Source: Virgifigura sp964551315
GTDB taxonomy: Bacteria; Pseudomonadota; Alphaproteobacteria; Dongiales; Dongiaceae
Length of the DNA: 64,000 nucleotides
Reading direction: 5' to 3'
Assembly: GCA_964551315.1 (NCBI GenBank)
Contig: CAZKCM010000020.1
Coordinates: 1-64,000, forward strand
Every line of letters starts with the position of its first letter. Positions within the stretch are counted from its first letter, which is position 1. Under the pieces are notes generated by a model. It searched no databases and was not told the origin of the DNA. It was given only the letters and a program-made list of their open reading frames with translations. Positions 1 to 7,979 of the stretch are shown here, piece after piece. Both the position numbers and the translations under genes were made by a program.

Positions 1-376
1 CGAGCATGGCGAGGGTGAAGAGGGCGACGTCCCGTGGGGCGAGCGCAAGGGCGGTGATCGCCGGCCCCGGGCAGAGCCCGACCAGGCCCCAGCCGAGGCC
101 GAAGAGGGCCGCCCCCAGCACCAGCCGCCGGTCGATGTCGCGCGCCGTCGGCCACCGGAAGGCCCGGGCGAAGAGCGGCGCCGTCCGCCGCCGGACGAAC
201 CGGAAGCCGAGCGCGGCGGTCGTCACCGCGCCGCCGAGGACGAAGGCGAGGCTCGGGTCCCAGCGGCCGGCGAGGTCCAGGAAGTTGAGCACCTTGGCTG
301 GGTTGACCATCTGCGAGACGGTGAGGCCGATCCCGAACAGAAGGCCGGCGGCGAGCGCGGCGAGGATCTGGTGCAT
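1..376 (-). CDS. YeeE/YedE-like (DUF6691) membrane protein, truncated by window edge
   Basis: The reading frame starts at the ATG at 376 and runs off the left edge, so only the first ~125 residues are visible. Hydrophobic segments alternate with short basic loops, and a GLCPGP motif near the end is typical of the second half of split YeeE/YedE transporters. Members of this family import thiosulfate or related sulfur species. The start lies one base from the stop of the upstream YeeE half, so the two are probably co-translated and form one transporter. The substrate is inferred from the family and the sulfur-module context. Confidence 0.8.
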   Translation of the reverse strand, partial: MHQILAALAAGLLFGIGLTVSQMVNPAKVLNFLDLAGRWDPSLAFVLGGAVTTAALGFRFVRRRTAPLFARAFRWPTARDIDRRLVLGAALFGLGWGLVGLCPGPAITALALAPRDVALFTLAML

Positions 377-377
377 G

Positions 378-806
378 TCAGCCTCCGATCACGTGGCGGG
401 TGACGAACACGGTGGCAATCGCCACGACGAGGAAGACGCCGGTCGCGACCAGGGAGCGTGGCGACAGGCGTGCCAGGCCGCAGACGCCGTGGCCGCTCGT
501 GCAGCCGCCGCCGAGACGGGTGCCGAAGCCGACCAGCAGCCCTCCGGCGATCAGCAGTGCGGCGGAAGGCGTCACCGCGACGGGCGGCGCGCCGCCGGTG
601 GCCGCCGCGTAGAGGAGCGGGCCGGCAAGCAGGCCGACGATGAAGGCGATCCGCCAGCCGGTCTCGCCGGCCTGCTGCGCGAACAGCCCGCCGACGATGC
701 CGCTGATCCCGGCGACCCGGCCGTTGGCGAGCATCAGCAGCACCGCCGACAGGCCGATCAGGATCCCGCCGATGAAGGCGGAGAGGGGGGTGAAGGTCGT
801 TTCCAT
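378..806 (-). CDS. YeeE/YedE family sulfur transporter half
   Basis: A 142-residue membrane protein with four to five hydrophobic stretches. The signature GGGCTSGHGVCG at residues 99-110 carries the conserved cysteines (102, 109) thought to relay thiosulfate through YeeE-type pores. It sits between the metallo-hydrolase and the second YeeE half on the same strand, as in bigR-type operons of alphaproteobacteria and Xylella. Expected role: moving thiosulfate or sulfide-derived species across the inner membrane for detoxification by the neighbouring dioxygenase. The exact substrate is not shown by sequence. Confidence 0.85.
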   Translation of the reverse strand: METTFTPLSAFIGGILIGLSAVLLMLANGRVAGISGIVGGLFAQQAGETGWRIAFIVGLLAGPLLYAAATGGAPPVAVTPSAALLIAGGLLVGFGTRLGGGCTSGHGVCGLARLSPRSLVATGVFLVVAIATVFVTRHVIGG

Positions 807-840
807 GACGCGATCTCTCCCGCTGCGGGGGCTATCGGCC

Positions 841-1707
841 TCAGATCACGTTCACCGGGATCTTGAGGTAGCTCACGCCGTTGTCCTCCGGCGGCGGCAA
901 CTGGCCCGCGCGGATGTTGACCTGCACGGAGGGCAGCAGCAGCAGCGGCATGGCCAGCGTCTTGTCGCGGGCGGTGCGCATCGCCACGAACTCCTCCTCG
1001 CTGACGCCGTCATGGACGTGCAGGTTGTGCGCCCGCTCCTCGGCCACGGTGGTCTCCCAGGCGTAGTGATCGCGGCCGGGCGCCTTGTAGTCGTGGCACA
1101 GGAACAGCCGAGTCTCGGGCGGCAGCTCCTCGAGCAGGCGGCGGATCGAGCGATAGAGCCGGCGCGCGTCGCCGCCGGGGAAGTCGGCGCGCGCCGTGCC
1201 GTAATCCGGCATGAACAGCGTATCGCCGACGAAGGCCGCGTCGCCGATCACATAGGTGACATCGGCCGGCGTGTGCCCGGGCGTGTGCATGACCCGCGCG
1301 GTCATGCCGCCGATCCGGAATTCTTCGCCCTCCCGGAACAGATGGTCGAACTGCGCGCCGTCGGTGTTGAAGGTCTTCTCGAGGTTGAAGATCTTCTTGA
1401 AGATCTGCTGCACTTCGGTGATGTGCTCGCCGATGCCGATCCGGCCGCCGAGCGCCGCCTTCAGGTAGGGCGCGGCCGAGAGATGGTCGGCATGGGCGTG
1501 GGTCTCGAGGATCCAGTCGATCGTGAGACCGTGCTCGCTCACGAACGCGATGATCCTGTCGGCCGACGCCGTGCTCGTGCGGCCCGACTTCGGGTCGAAG
1601 TCGAGCACCGAATCGATGATCGCGGCGTGGGGACCGTCCGGCTCGCGGACGACATAGGAGACCGTGTAGGTGGCCTCGTCGAAAAAGGCGGTCACGTGAG
1701 GAGTCAT
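841..1707 (-). CDS. blh: Metallo-beta-lactamase-fold persulfide dioxygenase (Blh/ETHE1-like)
   Basis: A 288-residue protein with a THAHADH metal motif at residues 69-75 and further ligands at His145 (HTPGHTP), Asp162 and His205. This layout matches the ETHE1/Blh persulfide dioxygenase group, which oxidises glutathione persulfide to sulfite with a mononuclear iron. The frame can extend to 1791, but the ATG at 1707 gives the family's usual N terminus and leaves the regulatory gap free. It is divergent from the BigR-like repressor and upstream of the two YeeE halves, so it is likely the first gene of a repressor-controlled sulfide-detoxification operon. Confidence 0.85.
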   Translation of the reverse strand: MTPHVTAFFDEATYTVSYVVREPDGPHAAIIDSVLDFDPKSGRTSTASADRIIAFVSEHGLTIDWILETHAHADHLSAAPYLKAALGGRIGIGEHITEVQQIFKKIFNLEKTFNTDGAQFDHLFREGEEFRIGGMTARVMHTPGHTPADVTYVIGDAAFVGDTLFMPDYGTARADFPGGDARRLYRSIRRLLEELPPETRLFLCHDYKAPGRDHYAWETTVAEERAHNLHVHDGVSEEEFVAMRTARDKTLAMPLLLLPSVQVNIRAGQLPPPEDNGVSYLKIPVNVI

Positions 1708-1758
1708 GCCGTGCTCCATTCTCCGGTTCGAAGGGGGCGCCGCGGCGGCCCGTTCCGT

Positions 1759-1798
1759 TTGACAATATGGGATAATTTCATATATTCGCAAGTATGAA
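1759..1798. promoter_or_regulatory. bigR/blh divergent promoter and candidate operator
   Basis: An AT-rich island in GC-rich DNA between two divergent genes. A TTGACA (1759-1764) and TATATT (1781-1786) spaced by 16 bases could drive the rightward gene. The inverted repeat TTCATA (1777-1782) and TATGAA (1793-1798), 10 bases apart, overlaps the -10 region. ArsR-family repressors of the BigR type bind AT-rich dyads of this sort. Binding is inferred. Confidence 0.55.
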
Positions 1799-1814
1799 GA
1801 TAAAGGATATGCAG

Positions 1815-2144
1815 ATGGCCGCCGACCGGGCCACCGACCTCCTCAAGGCGCTGGCCAGCCGCAACCGGCTCCTCCTGCTGTGCCACCTTCTCGACGGCGA
1901 GAAGTCGGTGGGCGAGCTGGCGCGGCTCTTGGAGGCGCGCGACGCGGCGGTCTCCCAGCAGCTTGCTCTGCTCCGCAAGGACGGGCTGGTCCGCCCGCGC
2001 CGCCAGGGTCAGACGATCTACTACGCCCTTGCCAGCCGGGAGGCGGCCGCCGTCATCGAGACGCTCTACGCGCTCTACTGCGGTCCCGCGGCGGAGCGGC
2101 CCCGCACAGGCGAGGCCGAGGCCCCCGGATCTCTCCCGCAATAG
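1815..2144 (+). CDS. bigR: BigR/SqrR-type ArsR repressor (persulfide sensor)
   Basis: A small winged-helix ArsR regulator. The frame is open from 1794, but AAGGA at 1803-1807 is correctly spaced for the ATG at 1815, giving 109 residues. There are exactly two cysteines in the positions used by BigR and SqrR (residues 23 and 89), 66 apart as in those proteins. In the known regulators these form a disulfide or polysulfide bridge that releases DNA. It has no metal-site CXC motif, which argues against a metal sensor. It lies divergent to the persulfide dioxygenase operon and presumably represses it and itself. Confidence 0.85.
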   Translation: MAADRATDLLKALASRNRLLLLCHLLDGEKSVGELARLLEARDAAVSQQLALLRKDGLVRPRRQGQTIYYALASREAAAVIETLYALYCGPAAERPRTGEAEAPGSLPQ

Positions 2145-2352
2145 AGGCGACGGTCCCGATCGCGCAGGCGCGACCCTGGCGGCTCGCGTTCCGATGCCCT
2201 GCCCGATGGGATACGGGGGGATAAGGCGCCGCAACGCCGCGGCGTTTCCGATCGATCCGGCGCGCGCTCGGTGAGGCGGGCGATCTTTCCGCGTCTGCGG
2301 CGACGTTCGGGAGAGGTGCCAGGCTTCGGCGTGGCTTAGGGCTTGTTTCTAG

Positions 2353-2826
2353 CTACCACTCGATTTTCAACGGCGGTTCCACGGTGGCTTGCTGGTCGCG
2401 CGGGAGCCGGCGCCAGCAGTCCAGCATTCGTTTACGGGCCGCGCGCCAGCACACCAGAAGCGCCTGAAGCTGTTCGGCGGTCGGCCAGTCTTCCGCGGCG
2501 ATCTCCACCCTGCCCTTGCCAACGCGGGGATCAGCGGATGACAGGTCTCTGAAAATCAGGTGATCAGGGCGCGAATGCAGTATTTGCGCGACGGTCGTGA
2601 CCGTATCGCGGATCCGGCGAAGCTTGCCTTGAACCTGAATGAACTCGGCTCGCGCTTCCAAGTATTCGTCAGCGAGTTCTGTCACGGCTCTGGTCCTTGC
2701 GCCTGTCTCTGATCGCCTGCGGACTGAGGTCGACTGGAAAGCGTGTTCGACGGCGGCTCTCAGCCCGCAGATCTCCTCATCCCGACCAATTGCAGAATGC
2801 GGATATCGTGCCATTCCCGGGTCCAT
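2353..2826 (-). CDS. Hypothetical helical protein
   Basis: A 157-residue soluble protein not recognised as a known family. Residues ~45-85 are rich in Glu, Arg, Leu and Ala and look like a long helix. A Trp/Arg/Cys-rich stretch (CWRAARKRMLDCWRRL) follows near residue 125. There is no signal peptide or membrane segment. It is on the same strand as the next upstream gene (start 3201), with a tiny gap, so the two may be co-transcribed from the FNR-like box at 3386-3399. The start codon is uncertain. Confidence 0.5.
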   Translation of the reverse strand: MDPGMARYPHSAIGRDEEICGLRAAVEHAFQSTSVRRRSETGARTRAVTELADEYLEARAEFIQVQGKLRRIRDTVTTVAQILHSRPDHLIFRDLSSADPRVGKGRVEIAAEDWPTAEQLQALLVCWRAARKRMLDCWRRLPRDQQATVEPPLKIEW

Positions 2827-2844
2827 GGTCTGAGAGAACGGCCG

Positions 2845-3201
2845 TCAGGCCGCGGTCTTTCCGGCCGGACGTCCCGGCGAGTCCTCTTCATGTCCGGCGC
2901 GGCGCGTGGCGGGGCGCGGAACCGGTTCGATCCGATGGGACGTGTTCTGCGGATGTGTCGCCACGAAGTGGCGGAGCACGAGCTTGAGAGCCAGGGCGTG
3001 TTTCTCGTCGCCGCGCGCGCGGGCGGCGGCGATGTCATCGAGGATAATCCGCTTGATCCGCGGCACGCCGTCCGGACCCTGCAGCAGATAGTTCCCGAGT
3101 TCGGCCGCGACGATTTCGGGCAGATGTTCATGCTCGGCGATGGCGTCGACCTCCTCTTCCGTCAGCCCGCATAACGCGATGCAGTCTTGCAGAGTCAGCA
3201 T
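2845..3201 (-). CDS. Small conserved-looking hypothetical protein
   Basis: A 118-residue acidic helical protein. The ATG at 3201 is chosen because it is preceded by a good ribosome site (GGGAGGG) at the right distance; the frame upstream lacks coding character. The N-terminal part (MLTLQDCIALCGLTEEEVDA) contains two cysteines and looks like a compact helical domain, and the C terminus is basic and probably disordered. Function unknown. An FNR-like box lies 185 bases upstream, so expression under low oxygen is plausible but inferred. Confidence 0.6.
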   Translation of the reverse strand: MLTLQDCIALCGLTEEEVDAIAEHEHLPEIVAAELGNYLLQGPDGVPRIKRIILDDIAAARARGDEKHALALKLVLRHFVATHPQNTSHRIEPVPRPATRRAGHEEDSPGRPAGKTAA

Positions 3202-3385
3202 GCCGATCCCTCCCGATTCGGTTGGCGCTCTCCCGGCGCAGTTGGTTGCGTGGCGTGACGCCGGGCGCGATTGCACGTCCTCCGTGGTCACAAAGCGCGG
3301 TTCGTAACGTGCCCGCCTCTCGGTATTCCGGCGAAACGTTCTTGCCGTCCGATGGATCGTCTAACGCCAGCCGGGCGTTGTTTCC

Positions 3386-3399
3386 TTGATCTCGATCAG
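3386..3399. promoter_or_regulatory. FNR/FixK-like box (one mismatch)
   Basis: TTGATCTCGATCAG matches TTGAT-N4-ATCAA except for the last base. It lies 185 bases upstream of the leftward gene starting at 3201. Confidence 0.45.
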
Positions 3400-3496
3400 T
3401 CCTCACGGCCGGTCGATGCATCCTGTCCGGGCGTGGGTTCGATACGCGGATTCCGCAACGTGCCTAACTAAAGGAGCGATGATCGGGGTTGGTCCG

Positions 3497-3510
3497 TTGA
3501 TCTGTGTCAA
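3497..3510. promoter_or_regulatory. FNR/FixK-like box upstream of Lon-like protease
   Basis: TTGATCTGTGTCAA has one mismatch to TTGAT-N4-ATCAA. Its centre lies about 80 bases before the ATG at 3583, compatible with a class II activator site and a short leader. Confidence 0.5.
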
Positions 3511-3582
3511 GCAGAAGCGAATCGCAAGAACGTAACGTCCCGACCAGAACGTCTCAGTGGGGCAAACAGGACGAGCCTGAGC

Positions 3583-6006
3583 ATGACAGAAACTTCCCTG
3601 CCAGCAGAGCGGCTCTACCGCCGGTGCGATTTCGGCGATTTCTCCTTCGAGACCACGGCCGACCTCGAAGAGATCGACGCCATTATCGGGCAGGAGCGAG
3701 CCGTGGAGGCGACCAGGTTCGGGATCGCGATGCAGCGCCCCGGATACAACCTTTTTGTGCTCGGACCTCCGGGCACCGGGAAACACTCGCTCATCCACCG
3801 TCTTCTCGAGCGCCAGGCGAAGACGGAGCAGGGCGGGGACGACCTCTGCTACGTCAACAACTTCGCCGAGCCGCACAAGCCGCGCGCGCTGAGGCTGCCG
3901 GCCGGACGGGCCGTCGGTTTGCGCGACGCCATGAACCGCATGGTCGATGACCTCCGGGTGGCTTTGCCTGCCGCCTTCGAGAGCGAGGACTACCGCACCC
4001 GGCGACAGGTGATCGAGGAACAGTTCAAGGAGACCCACGAGAAGGCCTTCGGCGCGGTGGAGGAGCATGCGCGGGCCAGGGGTATCGCTCTCATCCGGAC
4101 CCCGATGGGGCTGGCTCTCGCGCCCATGGTGGCCGGCCAGGTGATGACGCCCGAAGCGTTCGAGCGCCTTCCGGCCGAGCGGCAGGCCGAGCTCAAGCGC
4201 GCCATGGAGGAATTGCAGAAAGAGCTGGAGGAGACGCTACGCAAGGTTCCCGAGTGGGAACGCAAGCAGCGCGAAGCGATCCGGAAGCTGAACCAGGAGG
4301 TTACGCGGTTCGCGGTCGCGCATCTGATCGACGAGGTCCGCCAGGCCTTTGGCGACCTGCCGGCGGTGCTCTCCTATCTCGATGAGGTGGAGGCGGACCT
4401 CATCGAGAATGCTCCCGAACTCCTGGCCGCGACCGCGCGTCCGATGATGACGCCGGAGGGCATAGCCAGACTCGCAGAGGAACGGAACGGCATGGCCTTG
4501 CGCCGTTATCGGGTCAATGTGATGGTCGATCGCAGCGGCGACCAAGGCGCGCCGGTCGTGTACGAGGACAATCCCACCTATCATGCGTTGATCGGGCGCA
4601 TCGAGCATCTCGCGCGCTTCGGTGCACTGACGACTGATTTCACGCTGATCAAGGCAGGCGCGTTCCACCGCGCCAACGGTGGCTATCTCATCATCGATGC
4701 CCGCCGGCTCCTGTCGGCGGGGTTTGCATGGGAGGCTCTCAAGCGGGTGCTGCGTTCGCGCGAAATCCGCATCGAGACGCTGGAATCGATGCTGAGCGTG
4801 GTCAGCACCGTCTCGCTGGAACCCGAGCCGGTGTCGCTCGACGTGAAGGTCGTCCTGATCGGCGAGCCGGTGCTCTATCACCTGCTCTGCGCCTACGACC
4901 CGGATTTTCCCGAACTCTTCAAGATCGCTGCCGACTTCGATGACCGCATGGACCGGACGCCGGAGACGACGGCGCTCTTCGCCAGGCTGATCGCGACGAT
5001 CGGGCGGCGGGAAGAGATGGCACCCTTCGCGCGGGGCGCGGTGGCGCGTATCGTCGAACGGGCGTCACGGCTGGCCGGCGACGCCGAGAAGCTCACGGCC
5101 AATCTGCGCAGCGTTCTGGATCTTATGGCGGAGGCCGAGCAAAAGGCAAAGGCTGCAGGACGGGACGTTGTGACCGAAGCCGACGTCGACGCCGCGATCG
5201 ACGCGCAGATCGCCCGCTCCGACCGGATCTACCAACGGATCGGCGACGAGATCGCGCGAGGAACGATCCTGATCGATACGCAAGGACGCACCGTCGGACA
5301 AGTGAACGGCCTTTCGGTCTTCACCATCGGCGGCATGAGCTTCGGACGGCCAAGCCGCATCACCGCGCGCATCCGGCTTGGCAAGGGAGAGGTCGTGGAT
5401 ATCGAGCGCGAGGTGGAACTCGGCGGGCCGATCCATTCGAAGGGGGTCCTGATCCTGGCCGGTTTCCTCGGTGGCCGGTTCAGCGGCAACCGCCCGCTTT
5501 CGCTGTCCGCGAGCCTCGTCTTCGAGCAGTCCTACGGCGGCGTGGACGGCGACAGCGCCTCCCTCGCCGAGACCTGTGCGCTGTTGTCGGCACTCGCCGA
5601 GTTGCCGATCGACCAGGGGATCGCCATCACCGGCTCCATTAATCAGCATGGGCAGGTTCAAGCGATCGGCGGCGTCAACGAAAAGATCGAAGGCTTCTTC
5701 GATGTCTGCCGGCGAGCCGGGTTGACCGGTCGCCAGGGCGTGCTGATTCCCAAAGCGAACGTGCCGCATCTCATGCTGCGCCGTGACGTGGTCCGGGCGG
5801 CGGCGGACGGGCGGTTTTCCGTCTGGCCGGTCGAGACCGTCGACGAGGCAATCACGCTGCTGACCGGCGTTCGGGCTGGCGAGCCCGATTCGGACGGGGC
5901 CTTCCCGCCGGACAGCGTCAATGGCCGGGTGATGGCGCGCCTCAACCGGCTTGCCGAAAGCGCGGCGGCCTTCGCATCGGCGGCGCGCGAGAGGGCCTCA
6001 TCGTGA
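3583..6006 (+). CDS. Lon-like ATP-dependent protease (COG1067 type)
   Basis: An 807-residue protein with a Walker A loop GPPGTGKH at residues 61-68, an AAA+ core interrupted by a long helical insertion (about residues 110-260), and a C-terminal S16 protease domain. The catalytic Ser658 sits in DGDSAS and Lys701 in GGVNEK, 43 residues apart as in classical Lon. The short N terminus lacks the Lon substrate-binding domain, which separates it from housekeeping LonA. It probably degrades damaged or regulatory proteins in the cytoplasm. A universal stress protein follows 109 bases downstream, and an FNR-like box precedes it, suggesting a low-oxygen stress operon. Confidence 0.9.
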   Translation: MTETSLPAERLYRRCDFGDFSFETTADLEEIDAIIGQERAVEATRFGIAMQRPGYNLFVLGPPGTGKHSLIHRLLERQAKTEQGGDDLCYVNNFAEPHKPRALRLPAGRAVGLRDAMNRMVDDLRVALPAAFESEDYRTRRQVIEEQFKETHEKAFGAVEEHARARGIALIRTPMGLALAPMVAGQVMTPEAFERLPAERQAELKRAMEELQKELEETLRKVPEWERKQREAIRKLNQEVTRFAVAHLIDEVRQAFGDLPAVLSYLDEVEADLIENAPELLAATARPMMTPEGIARLAEERNGMALRRYRVNVMVDRSGDQGAPVVYEDNPTYHALIGRIEHLARFGALTTDFTLIKAGAFHRANGGYLIIDARRLLSAGFAWEALKRVLRSREIRIETLESMLSVVSTVSLEPEPVSLDVKVVLIGEPVLYHLLCAYDPDFPELFKIAADFDDRMDRTPETTALFARLIATIGRREEMAPFARGAVARIVERASRLAGDAEKLTANLRSVLDLMAEAEQKAKAAGRDVVTEADVDAAIDAQIARSDRIYQRIGDEIARGTILIDTQGRTVGQVNGLSVFTIGGMSFGRPSRITARIRLGKGEVVDIEREVELGGPIHSKGVLILAGFLGGRFSGNRPLSLSASLVFEQSYGGVDGDSASLAETCALLSALAELPIDQGIAITGSINQHGQVQAIGGVNEKIEGFFDVCRRAGLTGRQGVLIPKANVPHLMLRRDVVRAAADGRFSVWPVETVDEAITLLTGVRAGEPDSDGAFPPDSVNGRVMARLNRLAESAAAFASAARERASS

Positions 6007-6115
6007 GCTATCTTATGTCCGTATCATGGCGTGGTGATCCGAGCGGCCCGACGGTTGGCGGGGCCGCGTGTGCGACGCCGTTCCGCCCGGTGTCTGTGTC
6101 CTTGGAGGTGCCGCG

Positions 6116-6931
6116 ATGAACGCGGCCCCCGAATCCTTCACGGTCCGCCGCGTGCTCGTGGCCATCGACTCCGGGGCAAGCGGCGGCGAGACCTTCGAGA
6201 CGGCGGTGGTCTTGGCCGCGCGCTGGAAGGCCGAGCTCTTAGGCCTCGTTCTCGAGGATGCGCCGTTGAGCCGTCTGGCTGCGGCGTCCCTGGTGCGTCA
6301 TCTGAGCCTGTCAGCGGAAAGCCTTCCGGTCGATCCGGCCGAGCTGGACGCACAGATCGGGGCGGCCGTTGCGCGGGCCCAGCGCAGGCTCGCGGAAATC
6401 GTGGCCGCAACGAATCCGGAGCTTTCCTTCCACACGATTCGGGCCTCGGCCCTGCCGCCACTGAGCCAGGCGGCCGACGAGCTCCTCGTCCTGTCGGACG
6501 AGAGTCGGCCGGTCAGCCGGTACGCGGCGCTTGCCTCACCGCTTCGGGCGGTCGCCGAACGGGCCGCTTCGTCCGTGCTTCTGCTCCGCCGGCCTGGTTT
6601 GCGGGGCCGGCCGGTGCTGTACGTTTGCGACGCCGTGGCGAACCTGGAGCGTACGATCGGCGCCGCCGCGCGCTTGGCCGAACTCAGCGGGTCGCTCACG
6701 GTCGTGGTGCGAGACGGTGCGACCGACGTCGAAGAACGGATCGGAGCCCAGGTCCGGGGCGTCCCCCTGAACGTCCGCCGGCTCCCGGCGGTGGGGGTCG
6801 AAGAACTGGCGTCGCTCGCGGCGGAAGGCTGCGGCGCGGTGGTCCTGAGCGGCGCGTCGCCGCTTGCCGGAGAAGCGGTGCTCGGCACGCTGATCGAGCG
6901 TCTGCGCTGCGCGCTGTTGATCGTTCGGTGA
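6116..6931 (+). CDS. Universal stress protein family protein
   Basis: A 271-residue protein starting at an ATG preceded by GGAGG. The N terminus (RRVLVAIDSGASGGETFETAVVLAARWKA is split here as strand, loop and helix) has the beta-alpha opening of a UspA fold. A second, weaker half begins near residue 160 (RPVLYVCDAVANLERTIGAA), so it is probably a degenerate tandem Usp. The ATP-binding glycine loop of ATP-binding Usps is not clear. It follows the Lon-like protease on the same strand with no promoter seen between, which implies co-expression under stress. Confidence 0.7.
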   Translation: MNAAPESFTVRRVLVAIDSGASGGETFETAVVLAARWKAELLGLVLEDAPLSRLAAASLVRHLSLSAESLPVDPAELDAQIGAAVARAQRRLAEIVAATNPELSFHTIRASALPPLSQAADELLVLSDESRPVSRYAALASPLRAVAERAASSVLLLRRPGLRGRPVLYVCDAVANLERTIGAAARLAELSGSLTVVVRDGATDVEERIGAQVRGVPLNVRRLPAVGVEELASLAAEGCGAVVLSGASPLAGEAVLGTLIERLRCALLIVR

Positions 6932-7528
6932 CCGGCTGTCGCCGACGTGCCGCGGCCGCGCGGCGGAGCGATCGGCCTCAAGCGCGGTCTCGGTTGCCGG
7001 CGCCCTGCTGCTCACCGAAACGACGATGACCGAATGTCCGGAACCGAAGGAACGAGTCGTCGACCCGGGGCTGGCGTCGTAAGGCTCTGGTTCCGTCGCG
7101 CGTAACCCGCGGGACGCGCGTCAAAGCAAGCACGGACGGCAGAGAAGGACAAAGACGCGGACGTGTCCGCTCGGGCCGGCCTCTCTCCCGCCTGTGCCGA
7201 TATCCGCGCGGCACCGCGGGCTTCTCGGCACTGCCGGGTCGATCCTGGTGAGGCCGGGCCGCCGCACAAACCTTTCTCTGCTCCTGTACTTGATTCACAT
7301 CAAAGAAAAACGCGTCACGAGTGAGAATAGTCGAAACGCGCTTCCGTAATCTTCGCTACAGCGCGTCTGATTACAAGCAGAAAGCAGGTAGACATGGCGT
7401 AATGCCGGGCAGCTTTGAAGTCACGGGATGCAGGTATAGCGGTTGGGACGATGCCCTTGGCGAAGCGGCGGCGCAAATGACCAACGCAGTGTTCACGAAT
7501 GGACAATTCGGTGCAGGAGGACAGGAGA
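6932..7528. other. 597-base noncoding region with a perfect FNR box
   Basis: The left half is ordinary GC-rich DNA with no convincing ORF. From about 7280 base composition becomes AT-richer, and a perfect FNR/FixK box lies at 7290-7303. The ~225 bases from the box to the lipoprotein ATG would form an unusually long leader if transcription starts near the box. A frame opening at 7402 overlaps the lipoprotein gene and lacks a ribosome site. Confidence 0.5.
7290..7303. promoter_or_regulatory. Perfect FNR/FixK box
   Basis: TTGATTCACATCAA is an exact TTGAT-N4-ATCAA palindrome in the gap upstream of the lipoprotein gene. Regulators of the FNR, Anr or FixK families bind this sequence under low oxygen. 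Confidence 0.7.
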
Positions 7529-7792
7529 ATGAGAGGGTCAATCAAGGCAGCGATGTCGGTTGCGGTGCTGCTCCTCGGCGTGGCGGGCTGCACGACGCTC
7601 AGCGACAGCGACCGGGCGCTTCTCGAGGAGGCGCGGATGGCCGCGCAGCAGGCGGAAGCCAGCTCGACCGCGGCGGCCCAGTCCGCCCGGGAGGCTGCCG
7701 CGGCCGCGGAGGCGGCTGCCGCCGCCGCGGCGGAGGCTCAGGCCGCAGGCGAGAGGACCGATCGAATGTTTCGTCTGAATCAAGCCAAGTGA
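7529..7792 (+). CDS. Alanine-zipper lipoprotein (Lpp-like)
   Basis: An 87-residue lipoprotein. The signal peptide ends in a VAGC lipobox with Cys21 as the lipidation site. The mature part is almost all Ala, Glu and Gln heptads (a 36-residue alanine-rich coiled coil), like the Braun lipoprotein alanine-zipper trimer, and it ends with Lys, the residue Lpp uses to join peptidoglycan. The ATG at 7529 is preceded by GGAGGACAGGAGA. Likely an envelope-anchoring or envelope-stress protein in the outer membrane. The upstream perfect FNR box suggests oxygen control. Confidence 0.75.
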   Translation: MRGSIKAAMSVAVLLLGVAGCTTLSDSDRALLEEARMAAQQAEASSTAAAQSAREAAAAAEAAAAAAAEAQAAGERTDRMFRLNQAK

Positions 7793-7979
7793 TTGTCGTC
7801 GGGCGCGTCGTCTGGTCGGCGGGCGGTCTTCCAGGCCGTACCGGATGGTGCGGGCGGCGTGCCCCGCCCTTGCGGCGAGCCACGCCGCGCCCCGCGAGCC
7901 GATGCGAACGACGCGCTTCTTCCGCCCCGGTCCCGATCACCGTCGAGAACCGCATGACCGGCACGACGGTCGAGTGCTG

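Larger units (their letters stand above)
3202..3582. other. Intergenic region with two FNR-like boxes
   Basis: A 381-base divergent gap between the small hypothetical gene and the Lon-like protease. It holds TTGAT-N4-ATCAG at 3386-3399 and TTGAT-N4-GTCAA at 3497-3510, each one base from the FNR/FixK consensus, one nearer each gene. No further ORF looks real. Confidence 0.5.

Noticed and set aside
7600..7760. Short Ala/Glu codon repeats as a tandem DNA repeat
   Set aside because: They encode the alanine-zipper of the lipoprotein, with codon variation, so this is protein composition rather than a DNA repeat.
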